DNA from: CAWIJJ01 sp963836405
GTDB taxonomy: Bacteria > Acidobacteriota > Terriglobia > Bryobacterales > Bryobacteraceae
Direction of reading: 5' to 3'
NCBI GenBank assembly: GCA_963836405.1
Contig: CAWIJL010000017.1
Location: 1 to 64,000 of the forward strand
DNA length: 64,000 nucleotides
The notes beneath the pieces were generated by a model. It was not told where the DNA came from, did not search any database, and worked only from the letters and a program-made list of their open reading frames with translations. Shown piece after piece: positions 47,960-58,000 of the stretch. Made by a program: the position numbers and the translations under genes. Numbering within the stretch: the first letter of the stretch is position 1; every line of letters begins with the position of its first letter.

Positions 47960-48511
47960 ATGCGATTGTTCACCGGTCTGGATCTGCCTGCCGAGGTGGT
48001 TCGCAACCTGGAAGGGCTGTTGGGCCAGCTTCGACCCGCCGCGCACATTCAGTGGAGTCCTCCCGCCAACCTCCACATCACGACGAAATTCATCGGCGAG
48101 TGGCCGGAGCAGCGTCTGGACGAGCTTACCTCGGCGCTTGCCAAGCTGCCGCCACGGCCGGCGCTGGCCGTGGCCATCCGCCGGGTCGGATTCTTTCCGA
48201 ATCCGCATTCCCCCCGGATCTTCTGGTGCGGCATCGAGGCGCCCGCCCTCGCGGAATTGGCGGCCGATACGGATCGCGCGACGTCGGCGGTCGGCGTCCC
48301 CTCCGAATCGCGCGAATACTCGCCGCACCTCACGCTGGCCCGGATGAAGGAACGGCTGGAGCTTCAGCCGCTGCGCGAAAAGATTGCCGCCCTGCCCTCG
48401 CTCGACTTCGGGCGGTTCGAGGCGGCCTCTTTCTTCCTCTATCGCAGCACCTTGCGCGCGGGCGGTTCCGTGTACACTAAACTCGCGGAGTTTCCTTTCG
48501 CAAAATCATGA
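47960..48511 (+). CDS. thpR: RNA 2',3'-cyclic phosphodiesterase
   Basis: A 183-residue 2H phosphoesterase with the two catalytic HxT motifs: NLHITTKFIGEWPEQ (about 36-50) and YSPHLTLARMKE (about 120-131). It starts MRLFTGLDLPAEVVRNL, as in LigT/ThpR proteins. It hydrolyses 2',3'-cyclic ends of RNA. The stop overlaps plsY by four bases (ATGA). Confidence 0.92.
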   Translation: MRLFTGLDLPAEVVRNLEGLLGQLRPAAHIQWSPPANLHITTKFIGEWPEQRLDELTSALAKLPPRPALAVAIRRVGFFPNPHSPRIFWCGIEAPALAELAADTDRATSAVGVPSESREYSPHLTLARMKERLELQPLREKIAALPSLDFGRFEAASFFLYRSTLRAGGSVYTKLAEFPFAKS

Positions 48512-49110
48512 ATTCCCTTATCGTGCTTCCGCTCGCATACCTGTTAGGCGCGATTCCGTTTGGATATTTGCTGGTCCGGTGGAAAACCGGCAGCGACGTC
48601 CGGTCGAAGGGTAGCGGCAATATCGGAGCTACCAACGTCCTGCGCACCACCGGGCCGGTCGCGGGGGTGATCACGCTGCTGCTCGACATTGCCAAGGGTT
48701 ACCTGGCGGTCTGGATCGCCGGGCGTCTGACGGACAACAGCCCGTGGTGGACGAGCGCCGCCGCTCTGGCTGTAATGGCGGGTCACGCTTTTCCGGTCTT
48801 TCTCCGGTTTCACGGGGGCAAGGCCGTGGCCACTTTCGTGGGAGCTTTTCTCCGCCTGGCGCCCTTGGCCATGCTACTGTCGATTCTGATTTTCGTAGTA
48901 GTTGTGGCGTGGACCCACCATATCTCCATGGGCTCGATCATTGCGGCAGCCGTCTTTCCCCTCGGTGTGTGGCTGCTGCTCATGCCTCCCTGGCCCGTAG
49001 AGCTGGCTTCCCTCCTCGGCGGCGCGTTTATAATCTACAGACATAGTAGTAATATCCGAAGACTGCACGAAGGCTCCGAAAACGTGTTCACATTCGGGGC
49101 GCGGAATTGA
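48508..49110 (+). CDS. plsY: Glycerol-3-phosphate acyltransferase PlsY
   Basis: An inner-membrane enzyme that transfers acyl from acyl-phosphate to glycerol-3-phosphate, first step of phospholipid synthesis. The 200-residue protein has the three PlsY cytosolic motifs: GSGNIGATNVLRTTGP, GHAFPVFLRFHGGKAVAT and HSSNIRRLHEGSE. About five to seven membrane segments. It overlaps the downstream gpsA start as TTGA; that enzyme supplies glycerol-3-phosphate, so the pair is metabolically coupled. Confidence 0.96.
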   Translation: MNSLIVLPLAYLLGAIPFGYLLVRWKTGSDVRSKGSGNIGATNVLRTTGPVAGVITLLLDIAKGYLAVWIAGRLTDNSPWWTSAAALAVMAGHAFPVFLRFHGGKAVATFVGAFLRLAPLAMLLSILIFVVVVAWTHHISMGSIIAAAVFPLGVWLLLMPPWPVELASLLGGAFIIYRHSSNIRRLHEGSENVFTFGARN

Positions 49111-50102
49111 AGCGGCTGGCGATCATTGGAGGCGGAAGTTGGGGCACGGCTCTGGCGATCGCCTTGGCGCCGCGGTTTTCCGGTATCCGGCTTTGGGTAT
49201 ACGAAGAAGACCTCGCCCTTCGGATGTGGAAGGCGCGCGAGAATGACACCTATCTGCCTGGCTTTCAACTTCCTGTAAATGTGGATGTTACCAGTGATCT
49301 ATCGGTGGCCCTGGAAGATGCGGAAGCGGTGCTCAGCGTGATGCCCTCGCATCTCGTGCGTATCCTGTACGCCCGGATGCTTCCCCTCCTTCCCGATGAT
49401 GTCATCCTTGTCAGTGCTACCAAAGGCCTGGAGAACGAATCTCTCCTACGGATGTCGCAAGTAATCCGCGAGGTAGTGGGGAAATCTCATCCACGGATTG
49501 CCGTGATCTCAGGGCCGACGTTCGCCCGGGAGGTCGCACGGGGCGATCCTACTGCTCTTGTCGTATCTTCGGATGACGCGAACCTGGCGGCTGCGGTCCA
49601 ATCCGCTTTCTCGGGCCCCACTTTCCGCCTGTACACCTCCTCGGACCCGGTAGGGGTCGAAACCGGGGGCGCTGTCAAGAACGTCGTGGCGATCGGGGCC
49701 GGGGTCCTGGCCGGCTTGAACTTGGGGCACAACGCGGTGGCCGCCCTGATTACGCGGGGCTTGGCTGAAATGACCCGCCTGGCTGTGGCGATGGGCGGTA
49801 AGCCGTTGACGCTAGCAGGTTTAGCTGGAATGGGCGACTTGGTGCTCACCTGCACCGGGGAATTGAGCCGGAATCGGACCGTGGGTATCGAACTCGCCCG
49901 CGGCGGAAAACTCGATGAGATCGTCGGCTCCATGCGCATGGTGGCCGAAGGCGTTAAAACGACAAAAGCGGCAGTCGAACTAGCCGCCCGGCACTCGGTG
50001 GAGATGCCGATTACCGAACAGATGCACCGGATGCTGTACTTCGGGATTTCCCCCCAGGAAGCCATCCAGACCCTGATGGAGCGGTCCCTCAAGGGAGAAT
50101 GA
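49107..50102 (+). CDS. gpsA: Glycerol-3-phosphate dehydrogenase [NAD(P)+]
   Basis: Reduces dihydroxyacetone phosphate to glycerol-3-phosphate for phospholipids. The 331-residue protein has the Rossmann motif IIGGGSWGTALAIALA, VSATKGLENESL, ISGPTFAREVARGDPTA, the catalytic Lys in GGAVKNVVAIGAGVLAGLNL, and GMGDLVLTCTGELSRNR. The start is TTG 49107, overlapping plsY. Codon use here is a little less GC-biased than the neighbours. Confidence 0.96.
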   Translation: MKRLAIIGGGSWGTALAIALAPRFSGIRLWVYEEDLALRMWKARENDTYLPGFQLPVNVDVTSDLSVALEDAEAVLSVMPSHLVRILYARMLPLLPDDVILVSATKGLENESLLRMSQVIREVVGKSHPRIAVISGPTFAREVARGDPTALVVSSDDANLAAAVQSAFSGPTFRLYTSSDPVGVETGGAVKNVVAIGAGVLAGLNLGHNAVAALITRGLAEMTRLAVAMGGKPLTLAGLAGMGDLVLTCTGELSRNRTVGIELARGGKLDEIVGSMRMVAEGVKTTKAAVELAARHSVEMPITEQMHRMLYFGISPQEAIQTLMERSLKGE

Positions 50103-50150
50103 CCGAAAAATCACGGGTGAAACCGAAACCTCGCTGGCCGGAAACGGGTT

Positions 50151-50741
50151 ATGCATAATATGGGGATCGTTCTGGCGACGCTCGATTACGACGCCGAGCT
50201 GATGCTCCGGGTGAAAGAAGGAGACGGCGAGAGCTTCGGCGTACTCCTCGAGAAGTACCGCTCGCCGGTGATTCACTTCCTCTACCGGATGATCCAGAAT
50301 CATGCCTTGGCGGAGGAGCTGGCGCAGGAGGTCTTCCTTCGGGTTTACCGGTCGCGCCAGACCTACGAGCCTACAGCCAGGTTCACGACTTGGCTTTTCC
50401 GCATTGCCACCCACCTGGCGCTGAATTCGCTGCGCGACGGCAGGAACGAGCGCCGCCAGGACCGGTTGGACGACGATTCGGCGGAGCAGGGCGCGCTGCA
50501 GCTTTCCGACAGCCGCCCCTCCGCGGAGCAACAGATGGTGCGCCAGGCGGCGCTCGACGAAATCAGGCGAGCGATCGCAGCCCTGCCGGCAAAACAACGA
50601 GCAGCGGTCCTGATGCACAAATACGAGGAGATGGAGTACTCGCAGATTGCGAAGGTTCTGAGCTGTTCGGAATCCGCGGTGAAATCTCTCCTGTTCCGGG
50701 CGTACGAAACGCTGCGCGCCCGCTTGGCCCACATGGCCTGA
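50151..50741 (+). CDS. ECF-type RNA polymerase sigma factor
   Basis: A 196-residue sigma-70 family extracytoplasmic-function factor. Region 2 includes YRSPVIHFLYRMIQNHALAE and ELAQEVFLRVYRSR, RFTTWLFRIATHLALNSLRD. Region 4 includes ALPAKQRAAVLMHKYEEMEY and the helix-turn-helix IAKVLSCSESAVKSLLFRAYE. It resembles RpoE-like ECF factors. The next gene encodes its probable zinc-finger anti-sigma factor. The ATG at 50151 is used; 50160 is also possible. Confidence 0.92.
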   Translation: MHNMGIVLATLDYDAELMLRVKEGDGESFGVLLEKYRSPVIHFLYRMIQNHALAEELAQEVFLRVYRSRQTYEPTARFTTWLFRIATHLALNSLRDGRNERRQDRLDDDSAEQGALQLSDSRPSAEQQMVRQAALDEIRRAIAALPAKQRAAVLMHKYEEMEYSQIAKVLSCSESAVKSLLFRAYETLRARLAHMA

Positions 50742-50758
50742 GGGAAGAAGAGGTGGTT

Positions 50759-51244
50759 ATGAGCTGTCCGATCCGGAAAAACGAAGACCTGCTGCTCGGG
50801 TATCTTGCGGGAAAAATCGAACCGCGGCAGGCGATCGAATTCGAGGCCCACTTGCGCGATTGCGGCGTCTGCCGCGAAGCCGCCGCCGCCCAGCAGGCCG
50901 TTTCGCGCGCACTCGACGCCTGGCCCGTTCCGGCGGTCTCCGCCGACTTCGACCGGAGGCTGTACGCGCACATCGGCGCTGAAGTCCCGTGGTGGGAAGC
51001 CATGCTTCGCCGTTTCCGGCCGGTTCTCCACTGGCGCGCCGTGCCGGTGGCGGCCACCGCTGCTCTATTGCTGATGGCTGGTTTGCTGCTGCGGAGTCCC
51101 GAGGTCACCCTTCCGGATGTTCCGGTGACGGCCCAGGTGGAAGCCGTGGAACCGGATCTGGCCGAAAACGCCCTCGTGGAAATGGAAGCGATTAGGGAGT
51201 TCAGCAGCCTCGTTCGCGCCGATGCGGCTGCCCCGAGGATGTAG
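50759..51244 (+). CDS. Zinc-finger anti-sigma factor, membrane-anchored
   Basis: A 161-residue protein with an N-terminal ZAS motif, HLRDCGVC (H-x3-C-x2-C, about 31-38), the fold that binds ECF sigma factors. A single membrane segment (AVPVAATAALLLMAGLLL, about 98-115) and a short periplasmic tail follow. It sits 17 bases after the sigma factor gene, behind agaggtgg. It probably holds the sigma factor inactive until an envelope signal arrives. Confidence 0.88.
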   Translation: MSCPIRKNEDLLLGYLAGKIEPRQAIEFEAHLRDCGVCREAAAAQQAVSRALDAWPVPAVSADFDRRLYAHIGAEVPWWEAMLRRFRPVLHWRAVPVAATAALLLMAGLLLRSPEVTLPDVPVTAQVEAVEPDLAENALVEMEAIREFSSLVRADAAAPRM

Positions 51245-51246
51245 AC

Positions 51247-51816
51247 ATGAAAACCGCCCTGATCCTGGCAACTATGCTCATCCCCTTCGCCGCCTTCGCT
51301 GCCGCTGAGCAGAAGGGCACGGCGGCGAAGACTCCGCCCGTCCGGCCGCGCGCTCTCGCGGGAACGCCCAAAGCGGGTGCCGCGCGGGGACCCCGGCTGA
51401 ACGACCCCGGCAGCCCGGCTGCCTGGCTCTACCGCGCCACGCCCGAACAACGGGATCGCGCCATCGAAAAGTTACGCCCCCTGCAGCGGGAGCGGATCCG
51501 CCGCAATTTGGCTTGGTTCGACAGCCTGCCGAAAGAGGACCAGGAGATCGTAATCAAAAGGACGGAGAGGTTTTCCGCGCTTTTGCCCGAGAAGCGGCGA
51601 GCCTTCGCGCTGCAACTGCAAACGCTGAACCGGATGGCTCCGCCACGGCGTCAGGCAATTGGCGCGGCGCTGAGGCGCCTGCAGCGGATGCCCGACGAGC
51701 GCCGCGCGGCGATCCTTGCGAGTCGGGAATTTCAGGAGCGGTTTTCGCCGGACGAGCAGAAGATCATTCTGGACCTTTCCGAGGTGATGTTGCCCGGCGA
51801 AGACATTCACCCCTAG
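51247..51816 (+). CDS. DUF3106-like exported protein
   Basis: A 189-residue protein with a signal peptide (MKTALILATMLIPFAAFAAA), a proline/alanine spacer, then arginine-rich helices (RAIEKLRPLQRERIRRNLAW; RRAFALQLQTLNRMAPPRRQ). The pattern is of the DUF3106 type found near ECF sigma/anti-sigma pairs, with a general similarity to heptad-repeat periplasmic sensors such as CnrX/Spy. A role as periplasmic partner of the anti-sigma factor is plausible but inferred. It starts two bases after that gene. Confidence 0.75.
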   Translation: MKTALILATMLIPFAAFAAAEQKGTAAKTPPVRPRALAGTPKAGAARGPRLNDPGSPAAWLYRATPEQRDRAIEKLRPLQRERIRRNLAWFDSLPKEDQEIVIKRTERFSALLPEKRRAFALQLQTLNRMAPPRRQAIGAALRRLQRMPDERRAAILASREFQERFSPDEQKIILDLSEVMLPGEDIHP

Positions 51817-51820
51817 AAAC

Positions 51821-51855
51821 AAAAAACCGGGACCCGATGAGGGGTCCCGGCTTTC
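51821..51855. terminator. Bidirectional Rho-independent terminator
   Basis: A nine-base-pair stem (CCGGGACCC at 51827-51835, GGGTCCCGG at 51842-51850) with a six-base loop. It is flanked by AAAAAA on the left and CTTT on the right. It lies between convergent DUF3106 and thioredoxin genes and can serve both. Confidence 0.85.
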
Positions 51856-51862
51856 CAAATCT

Positions 51863-52210
51863 TTATATTGCCTTGCCGCTCAGGACGTGCGGCTCGATCA
51901 TCTTCTGCAGCTCGGACTTGCCCACGGCGCCGACGCGCTGTTCCACCACGCTGCCGCCCTTGAAGAGCAACAGGGTCGGAATTCCTCGGATGTTATACCG
52001 CATCGCGGTGTTCCCGTTGGAATCGACGTCCAGCTTGCCAATCTTCACTTTGCCGGCATACTCGTTGGCCACCAGATCCAGCGCGGGCGCCATCTGCCGG
52101 CAGGGACCGCACCACTCGGCCCAGAAATCCACCAGAACCGGTACGTCCGACCGCAGCACGTCTGCGTCGAAGCTGGAGTCGGTAAAGGTTAGTGTGTTCT
52201 GACCTGCCAT
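51863..52210 (-). CDS. trxA: Thioredoxin
   Basis: A 115-residue thiol-disulfide reductase with the WCGPC active site (FWAEWCGPCRQMAPAL) and the cis-Pro loop GIPTLLLFKGG. Standard length, no signal peptide, so cytosolic. The start ATG follows aggagaaca. It ends at the shared terminator and lies 41 bases downstream of glgA on the same strand. Confidence 0.96.
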   Translation of the reverse strand: MAGQNTLTFTDSSFDADVLRSDVPVLVDFWAEWCGPCRQMAPALDLVANEYAGKVKIGKLDVDSNGNTAMRYNIRGIPTLLLFKGGSVVEQRVGAVGKSELQKMIEPHVLSGKAI

Positions 52211-52251
52211 TTGTTCTCCTGACTATTAGAATCCCCGAGGCTAAAAAGGAT

Positions 52252-53670
52252 TCAGGCCCCCAGCAAGCGCCGGTAAAGCTCTGAATATGCCGCGGCGGAA
52301 GTCCGCCACGAGTAGTCGCGCCGCATCCCGCGGCGCATCATTTCCTGCCATGCTTCCCGGTTCGTAAAAACACCCACGGCGTTCCGGACAGCCTCTACCA
52401 GCGACGCCGCCGAGTAATCCGAGAACTTGAATCCAGTGCCCTCATCGATGGTATCATCGAGCCCCCCAGTGGCGCGAACGATGGGAATCGTACCGTATCG
52501 AAGGCTGTAAATCTGGTTGAGTCCGCAAGGCTCATAGCGGCTGGGCATGAGGAACATATCCGCCCCTGCCTCTACGCGGTGCGCCAGCCCGTTATCGAAC
52601 CCGATCTTCACCGCGATGCGCCCGGGAAACTCTGCGGCGAGCCGGCGGAAGTGCTCTTCGTACTGCGGCTCCCCGTTGCCCAAGGCCACCATGTATGCGC
52701 CCTCGGCGACAATCTGCGGTGCCGCCCCCGCCACCAGGTCGGTTCCCTTCTGTGAGGTGAAGCGCGACACGATTCCGATGAGCGGCGCGTCCATGGCTTC
52801 GGCGGGTAACCCAAACTCCTCGAGCAAGCCGCGCTTGCACGCCCGCTTGCCGCTGAGATCGTCGGCCGAAAAGTTGGCGGGGATGAGGCGGTCGACATCG
52901 GGACTCCAATCCCGGTAATCCACACCGTTGAGAATGCCGCTCAGCACACTCGCGCGCGACCTCAGGGCGCCGTCCAACCCGAATCCCTGTTCGGGAGTTC
53001 GTATTTCGCGCGCATAGGTGGGGCTCACGGTGTTGATGGCATCCGAGTACATGATGCCGCCCTTGATCAAGGCGATCTGACCGAAGAACTCCAGGCCATC
53101 GGGGCGATAGACGCTTTCGTCCAGCGAGATTTCCGGCAGCACGCTCCGCGGAAACAGCCCCTGGTAGCCAAGATTGTGAATCGTAAAAAGCGTCTTGACG
53201 CCGAGAAACGTCGGGTCCGTCTCAAACGCCTGGCGCAGGTAAACCGGCACCAGCCCCGCCTGCCAGTCGTGGCAGTGGAACAGATCCGGCCGAAACAGAA
53301 AGCGCGCCACCCCGATTGCCGCACGCGAGAAAACCGCGAACCGAATGTAATTATCCGGATAATCCAATCCGTTTTCGCCGTAAAACCCCTTGCGGTTGAA
53401 TAAAGGCGGACAATCGACAAGGTAAAGCGGAAACTCCTCGGCGGCCTGATACACGCTGGTCCGGTACAGCACGCCGCCGAGATAGATGTTGAGATCGTCG
53501 TAAACGCGCCGGGCGCGCGACACATCGATACCGCCGTAACGGGGGATCACCACTGCGGCTTCGTCGCCAAATGCCTTCAAAGCGGACGGCAGGGACCCCA
53601 CCACATCCGCCAGGCCGCCGGTCTTGGCCAGCGGGGCGGCCTCCGACGAGACCATCAGGACGCGAGACAC
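52252..53670 (-). CDS. glgA: Glycogen synthase (ADP-glucose starch synthase)
   Basis: A GT5 glucosyltransferase using ADP-glucose. The 472-residue protein has the KTGGL motif at the start (EAAPLAKTGGLADVVGSLP), HCHDWQAGLVPVYLR, FTIHNLGYQG, IGIVSRFTSQKGTDL and the C-terminal MPSRYEPCGLNQIYSLRYGT. The start is GTG 53670. A TACAAT box (53677-53682 on the minus strand) ends six bases before it, suggesting a leaderless or near-leaderless transcript. The rest of the glycogen pathway is not in this window. Confidence 0.95.
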   Translation of the reverse strand: MSRVLMVSSEAAPLAKTGGLADVVGSLPSALKAFGDEAAVVIPRYGGIDVSRARRVYDDLNIYLGGVLYRTSVYQAAEEFPLYLVDCPPLFNRKGFYGENGLDYPDNYIRFAVFSRAAIGVARFLFRPDLFHCHDWQAGLVPVYLRQAFETDPTFLGVKTLFTIHNLGYQGLFPRSVLPEISLDESVYRPDGLEFFGQIALIKGGIMYSDAINTVSPTYAREIRTPEQGFGLDGALRSRASVLSGILNGVDYRDWSPDVDRLIPANFSADDLSGKRACKRGLLEEFGLPAEAMDAPLIGIVSRFTSQKGTDLVAGAAPQIVAEGAYMVALGNGEPQYEEHFRRLAAEFPGRIAVKIGFDNGLAHRVEAGADMFLMPSRYEPCGLNQIYSLRYGTIPIVRATGGLDDTIDEGTGFKFSDYSAASLVEAVRNAVGVFTNREAWQEMMRRGMRRDYSWRTSAAAYSELYRRLLGA

Positions 53671-53689
53671 ACCGGAATTGTAGCAGAGC

Positions 53690-54940
53690 CTATTGGAACA
53701 ACTGCGGCGTGAACTCGTCGAGATAGTTGCGCCAGTTGATCCAGGTGTGCGCGCCGGGACTTTCCTTGAAAACGGGATTGAAGCCGTGCTTCTTCAGCAT
53801 CTCCACCGTGGCTTTGGTATTCGCCATCAACCCGTCGTCCACTCCGGTGCTGAACCACAGCAGCTTGAGCCCCTTCTTCAGCCCGGCATCGTCCAGGTTT
53901 GCCTGGTGGCTAGTCTCCCATGGCGAAGGGCCTCCGGGAGTTGCAGTGGCGGCTCCGCGGCCTCCGCCCAGTCCCGCACCCGAGCTGAACACACCGATGT
54001 AGGCGAACTTGTCCAGGTTGAGGAAGCCGATGTTCAGGGTCTGGCCGCCTCCCATGGAAAGTCCCGCAATCGCCCGGTTCTGGCGCGTGTTCAATGTCCG
54101 ATAGTTCTTCTCGACGTAGGGCATGACGTCGCTCAGGAAGTCGCGCGCAAATTCGTCGAGTGCCGGCCTGGGAGCCGGCGCTGCGCCCGCGGCCGCTGGT
54201 GCCGCTCCGCGCCCGCCGGTTGTCCTGGTGGTGTGACCCGCCGGCATGACAACGATCATCGGCTTGGCCTTTTTCGCGGCAATCAGGTTATCGAGAATGA
54301 AACCGGCGCGCCCGACGGTGCTCCACGAGTCGTCGCTGTCGCCGGATCCGTGCAACAGATAAAAGACCGGGTACTTCTGGCTGCCGCCGAGTTCATAGCC
54401 CGGGGGCGTGTAGACATGCATGCGGCGAAAACGGTCCAGGGCCGTGGAAAAGTAGGTCACATCCGCCACCGCGCCGTGAGGCACCTGCCGGGTGTCCATA
54501 AAATCCGAGCCGGGAACATATACCAGGCTCCAGGTGTTGTTGTTCGATTCGCTGGTGGCCGGGTTGCGGGGATCGATCACCGTTACTCCGTCTACGTTGA
54601 AGTTGTAGCGGTACGCTCCCGGATCGATCGGGCCGAAAGTCAGCGACCAGACGCCGTTCTCGCCCTTGGTCAACTGGTTGGGGGCCGGGCCGGCATTCGC
54701 CGCGGCGCCGCGTCCGCCGCCGCTCATGCCCGGGATGTCACCGGCGCCCAGGCGGACGTTCTCCGCCTGCGGCGCGAGAATCCGGAAGGTCACGCGCCGG
54801 TCGGCTCCCACCTCCGGCGAAATCACCTGCGGTCCCTGGGCTCCGCGCCCGCGCCCGGCCGCAGGCGCCGCGGCCGGCTGTTGAGCCATCGCCAGTCCGG
54901 CAAGGGCCAGCGCGCTAAGAAGCATCAGTCGGATCTTCAT
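53690..54940 (-). CDS. Secreted esterase with N-terminal E-set domain
   Basis: A 416-residue exported alpha/beta hydrolase. The signal peptide is MKIRLMLLSALALAGLAMAQ. The start ATG 54940 is six bases after ggagg; an ATG two codons earlier abuts the ribosome-binding site. An N-terminal beta-sandwich (VTFRILAPQAENVRL; GVWSLTFGPIDPGAYRYNF) precedes a putative esterase (PGYELGGSQKYPVFYLLHG; the nucleophile serine in AIAGLSMGGGQTL). The family includes feruloyl/xylan esterases and Fes-type proteins, and a polysaccharide ester is likely. Gly/Arg-rich loops (AAGRGRGAQG; AAPRPALD) are unusual. Confidence 0.88.
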   Translation of the reverse strand: MKIRLMLLSALALAGLAMAQQPAAAPAAGRGRGAQGPQVISPEVGADRRVTFRILAPQAENVRLGAGDIPGMSGGGRGAAANAGPAPNQLTKGENGVWSLTFGPIDPGAYRYNFNVDGVTVIDPRNPATSESNNNTWSLVYVPGSDFMDTRQVPHGAVADVTYFSTALDRFRRMHVYTPPGYELGGSQKYPVFYLLHGSGDSDDSWSTVGRAGFILDNLIAAKKAKPMIVVMPAGHTTRTTGGRGAAPAAAGAAPAPRPALDEFARDFLSDVMPYVEKNYRTLNTRQNRAIAGLSMGGGQTLNIGFLNLDKFAYIGVFSSGAGLGGGRGAATATPGGPSPWETSHQANLDDAGLKKGLKLLWFSTGVDDGLMANTKATVEMLKKHGFNPVFKESPGAHTWINWRNYLDEFTPQLFQ

Positions 54941-55020
54941 GTCCATCCTCCACTTGCGTTCAGATATCCGGTGGCAGCATATCACGCCGCGCCCCCGGCG
55001 TGAACCGCACAAACGCAAAA

Positions 55021-55055
55021 CGGGCCCGCAACCGCCCTTTGGCGGCCGCGGGCCC
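55021..55055 (-). terminator. Rho-independent terminator of the TonB receptor gene
   Basis: An inverted repeat with GGGCCCGC (55022-55029) and CCGCC (55032-55036) pairing with GGCGG (55041-55045) and GCGGGCCC (55047-55054). On the minus strand it is followed by GTTTTGCG. It lies 27 bases beyond the receptor stop codon. Confidence 0.7.
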
Positions 55056-55081
55056 GGGTTGGTTCAGGTTCCGGTTCCGGA

Positions 55082-58000
55082 TCAGAACTGGAGCCGGACC
55101 ACCAGCTGCATGATCCGCGGATCGCGCGCTCCGCTGACGGTGCCGAAGCCGTTCTTATTGTTCACCGTCCCATCCGCCTTCAGGTAAAGATTGGTCGGCG
55201 TGGGGTTGGTCAACGAGGAGAAGTTCAACGTCGAGTTGATCCCCGAGAACTGTGTATGGTTGAAAGCGTTGAACGCGTCGGCGCGCAACTGAAGCCGCAC
55301 GCGCTCGGTCCAGGCAAACTCCTTCTGCACCGAAATGTTCCAGTTGTTGATGCCCGGATTGATCAGGTAATTGCGCGGCGCTTCGAGTCCGATCGAGCCG
55401 ACCTGCGGGGCGGCGAAGGCCGCCGGGTTGAGCCGGTTGTACGGGCTGTCGGTGGTTCCGGTCAGCGGGTCGCCGGTCAGCGCCAGGCGCGCGCCTTCGG
55501 TGTACGACCCGGTGATGTTCTGGTTTCCAGCGCCGGAGATGCTGAAGCCCGGCGTGTACGGGTTGCCCGTCTGGAAGGTGGTGTTGCCCGAGATCTGCCA
55601 CCCGTCCGCCACCATGTGCAGCGTGTTGTTGTTCTTGAAGATCGACGGCAGGTTCCAGGTGTAGTACGCCTGGAACGTGTGCTCCCGGTGGAAGGAGAGC
55701 AGCGCGTAGTTGGCAAGCCGGGTGTACTGGTCGATGCGGTTGAAGTTGCCGCGATCGTCGGCAGTGCCCAGAGCCCGGGACCAGGTGTAGTTCACGCCGA
55801 AATCCAGGCTGCGCGCGAACCGCCGGGTGAGCGACGTCTGCAACGAATTGTAGTTGGACGTGCCGCCGAACTCGTGCAGCGTGATGTCGCCCCAGCCCGG
55901 ATACGGGCGCAGGAAGACGGCGTCCAGCGCATTCGCGCCAGGCAGGCCCGGATTCTTCGTCGGATCCACATTCTGCGGCTGGAACGTAGCGCCGTAGGGG
56001 ATGGCGTTCAGATTGACCCGCTGCAACTGGTGGCGCGACATACTGCCGACATACGCAACGTCGAGGATGGTGCTCTCGGCGAGCCGCGTTTGCAGCCCCA
56101 GGCTGTAGTTATAAACAGTCGGGACGTCGCCGTTCGGGGAGAATGCGTTCAGGTTGCTGGGCGCCACCTGGATGTTGTTCGGATCGAGGTTGCTCAGCAG
56201 GCCGTTGACCAGGGTCGGCGCGAAGGTGGTGGGCGGATTGGTGATCATGTCGAACACTTCATTGCCCTGGAAGCGGTCGTAGAAAATACCGCCGCCGCCG
56301 CGCAGAACCATCCGCTGCTGCCCGGTGACATCGAAAGCGAAGCCAAAGCGCGGTGCATAGTGAATGCCGCGATCTTTGATCAGGTACTTGTTCACCTCCT
56401 GGCCGGCGCGTGCGATCCCGTTCAGCGAGTCGCCCGTTCCGTTCACGATCTTGCCGATATAGGTGGCATCCAGAATCTGCCCGGTTCCGGGATCGATCGC
56501 CTTACGGTTGCTTGGCGTGCCGGTCGGGCGGTAGATGCGGGGTGCCTGCGACGGGTCGTACAGTTCCGTCCGGAAAGTCGCGGTCTGGAGCCCGGCGTCG
56601 AACTGCGGCTGGATCCACTGGAAGCGGAGACCGTAGTCGAGCGTCAGGCGCCGATTCACTTTCCAGGTATCCTGCACGTACCACTCGGCATTGGTGTAGC
56701 GGTAGCGGCCGGTGGCGTATTGAGATGCCTGGTTATAGCTCGAGTAAACGCCGAGCGCCATATTGGCGAAGCCGAACCCGGTGTCGAACGGGTTGCTGGA
56801 ACTGTCGCCGAAATTGATGTCGCCGTTCGCGTTGGCAAACGAGGTCTGGTCCTTGCGGCTGCGCTGCACATAAATGCCGCCCTTGATCACGTGCTGGTTC
56901 CAAACCTTCGTCAGATTGTCGATCCACTCGATCGTCGTGTTGTAGTTGTAAAAGGGAGCGTTGTTAGTCCCTACCTGCTGCTGGCTGCCGATCAGGGTGC
57001 CGGCATACCCGAAACGCGGAATGAAGTCCTGCTGCACAGCCGAGGGGAACAGCACGGGAATGTCGATGCCGGTCGCCGCACGGGTCAGGCCGTTGGTGGT
57101 CGGATCGATATTGATGATGTTCTTCCCAAAGCCCCAGTTGGTTTCATTAGTCAGCGTCGGGCTGATGATCCAGCTTGCACTCAGCGCCAGGGCGTAGCCG
57201 GGCCGCTTGTCGGTAATCGGCACCAGCGGAAAGCCGGAGCCGAGCACGAACGACCCGTAGGCGGACGTGACCGAATCGGAATTGTGCAGGTATCGTCCGA
57301 AAACGCGCCATTTGCTGCTCAGGTTGTAGTCGATGCGGATCAGGTCTTCGCGCCGGGGATAGGAGTCCGGAATCTGCGAAGAGTAATTAAAACCCTTGTT
57401 CGCCGTGCTGATATTATTCGGCAGCGGAAACCAGTTCAGGGCGGCTACGCCGGGAGCGTACAGGCGGTCTTGCGGAATGATATTTCCGGCGAAGATGCCG
57501 CCATTCGGATCCTTCAACTGCGGAATGGGATTTCCGTTCTTGTCCACGCTCTGGGAGAAGTTGCCCTGCCGTTCCAGTTCCGTCGGGAAGGTGGCATCGC
57601 GGCGTCCCTGCGGCTTCAACTGGCGCTGAAATTCCTGGCTCCAGAAGAAGAACATCTTGTCCTTCAGCCGGTCGAAGACTTTCGGGATATACACCGGACC
57701 GCCGATCGTATAACCCGGGTTATTGAAGCGGAAAAGATTGCGCGGAAGGCCGTCGCGATTGTTTTTCCAGTTATTGGCGTTCAGCCCGTCGTGGCGATGA
57801 TACCAATAGGCGCTACCGTGAAAATCGCTGGTGCCGCTCTTTGTCACTACCGAGATTTGCGCGCCGGAACTCCGGCCGTACTCCGCCTGGTAGTTCGAGG
57901 TGAGCATCTTGAACTCCTGGACTGAGTCCAGGCTTACCGTAGCCAACTGGTCCCCGTTGTTGCCCGTGTCTACGTTGCCGATGCCATCCAGAGTCAGGTT

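Noticed and set aside
49029..49034. TATAAT inside plsY as a promoter for gpsA.
   Set aside because: It is explained as codons of the plsY frame, and gpsA is translationally coupled to plsY by overlap; no -35 was found.
55256..57925. An 889-codon plus-strand frame opposite the TonB receptor.
   Set aside because: The composition is that of a shadow (few hydrophobic blocks, no motif), while the minus strand encodes a clear receptor.
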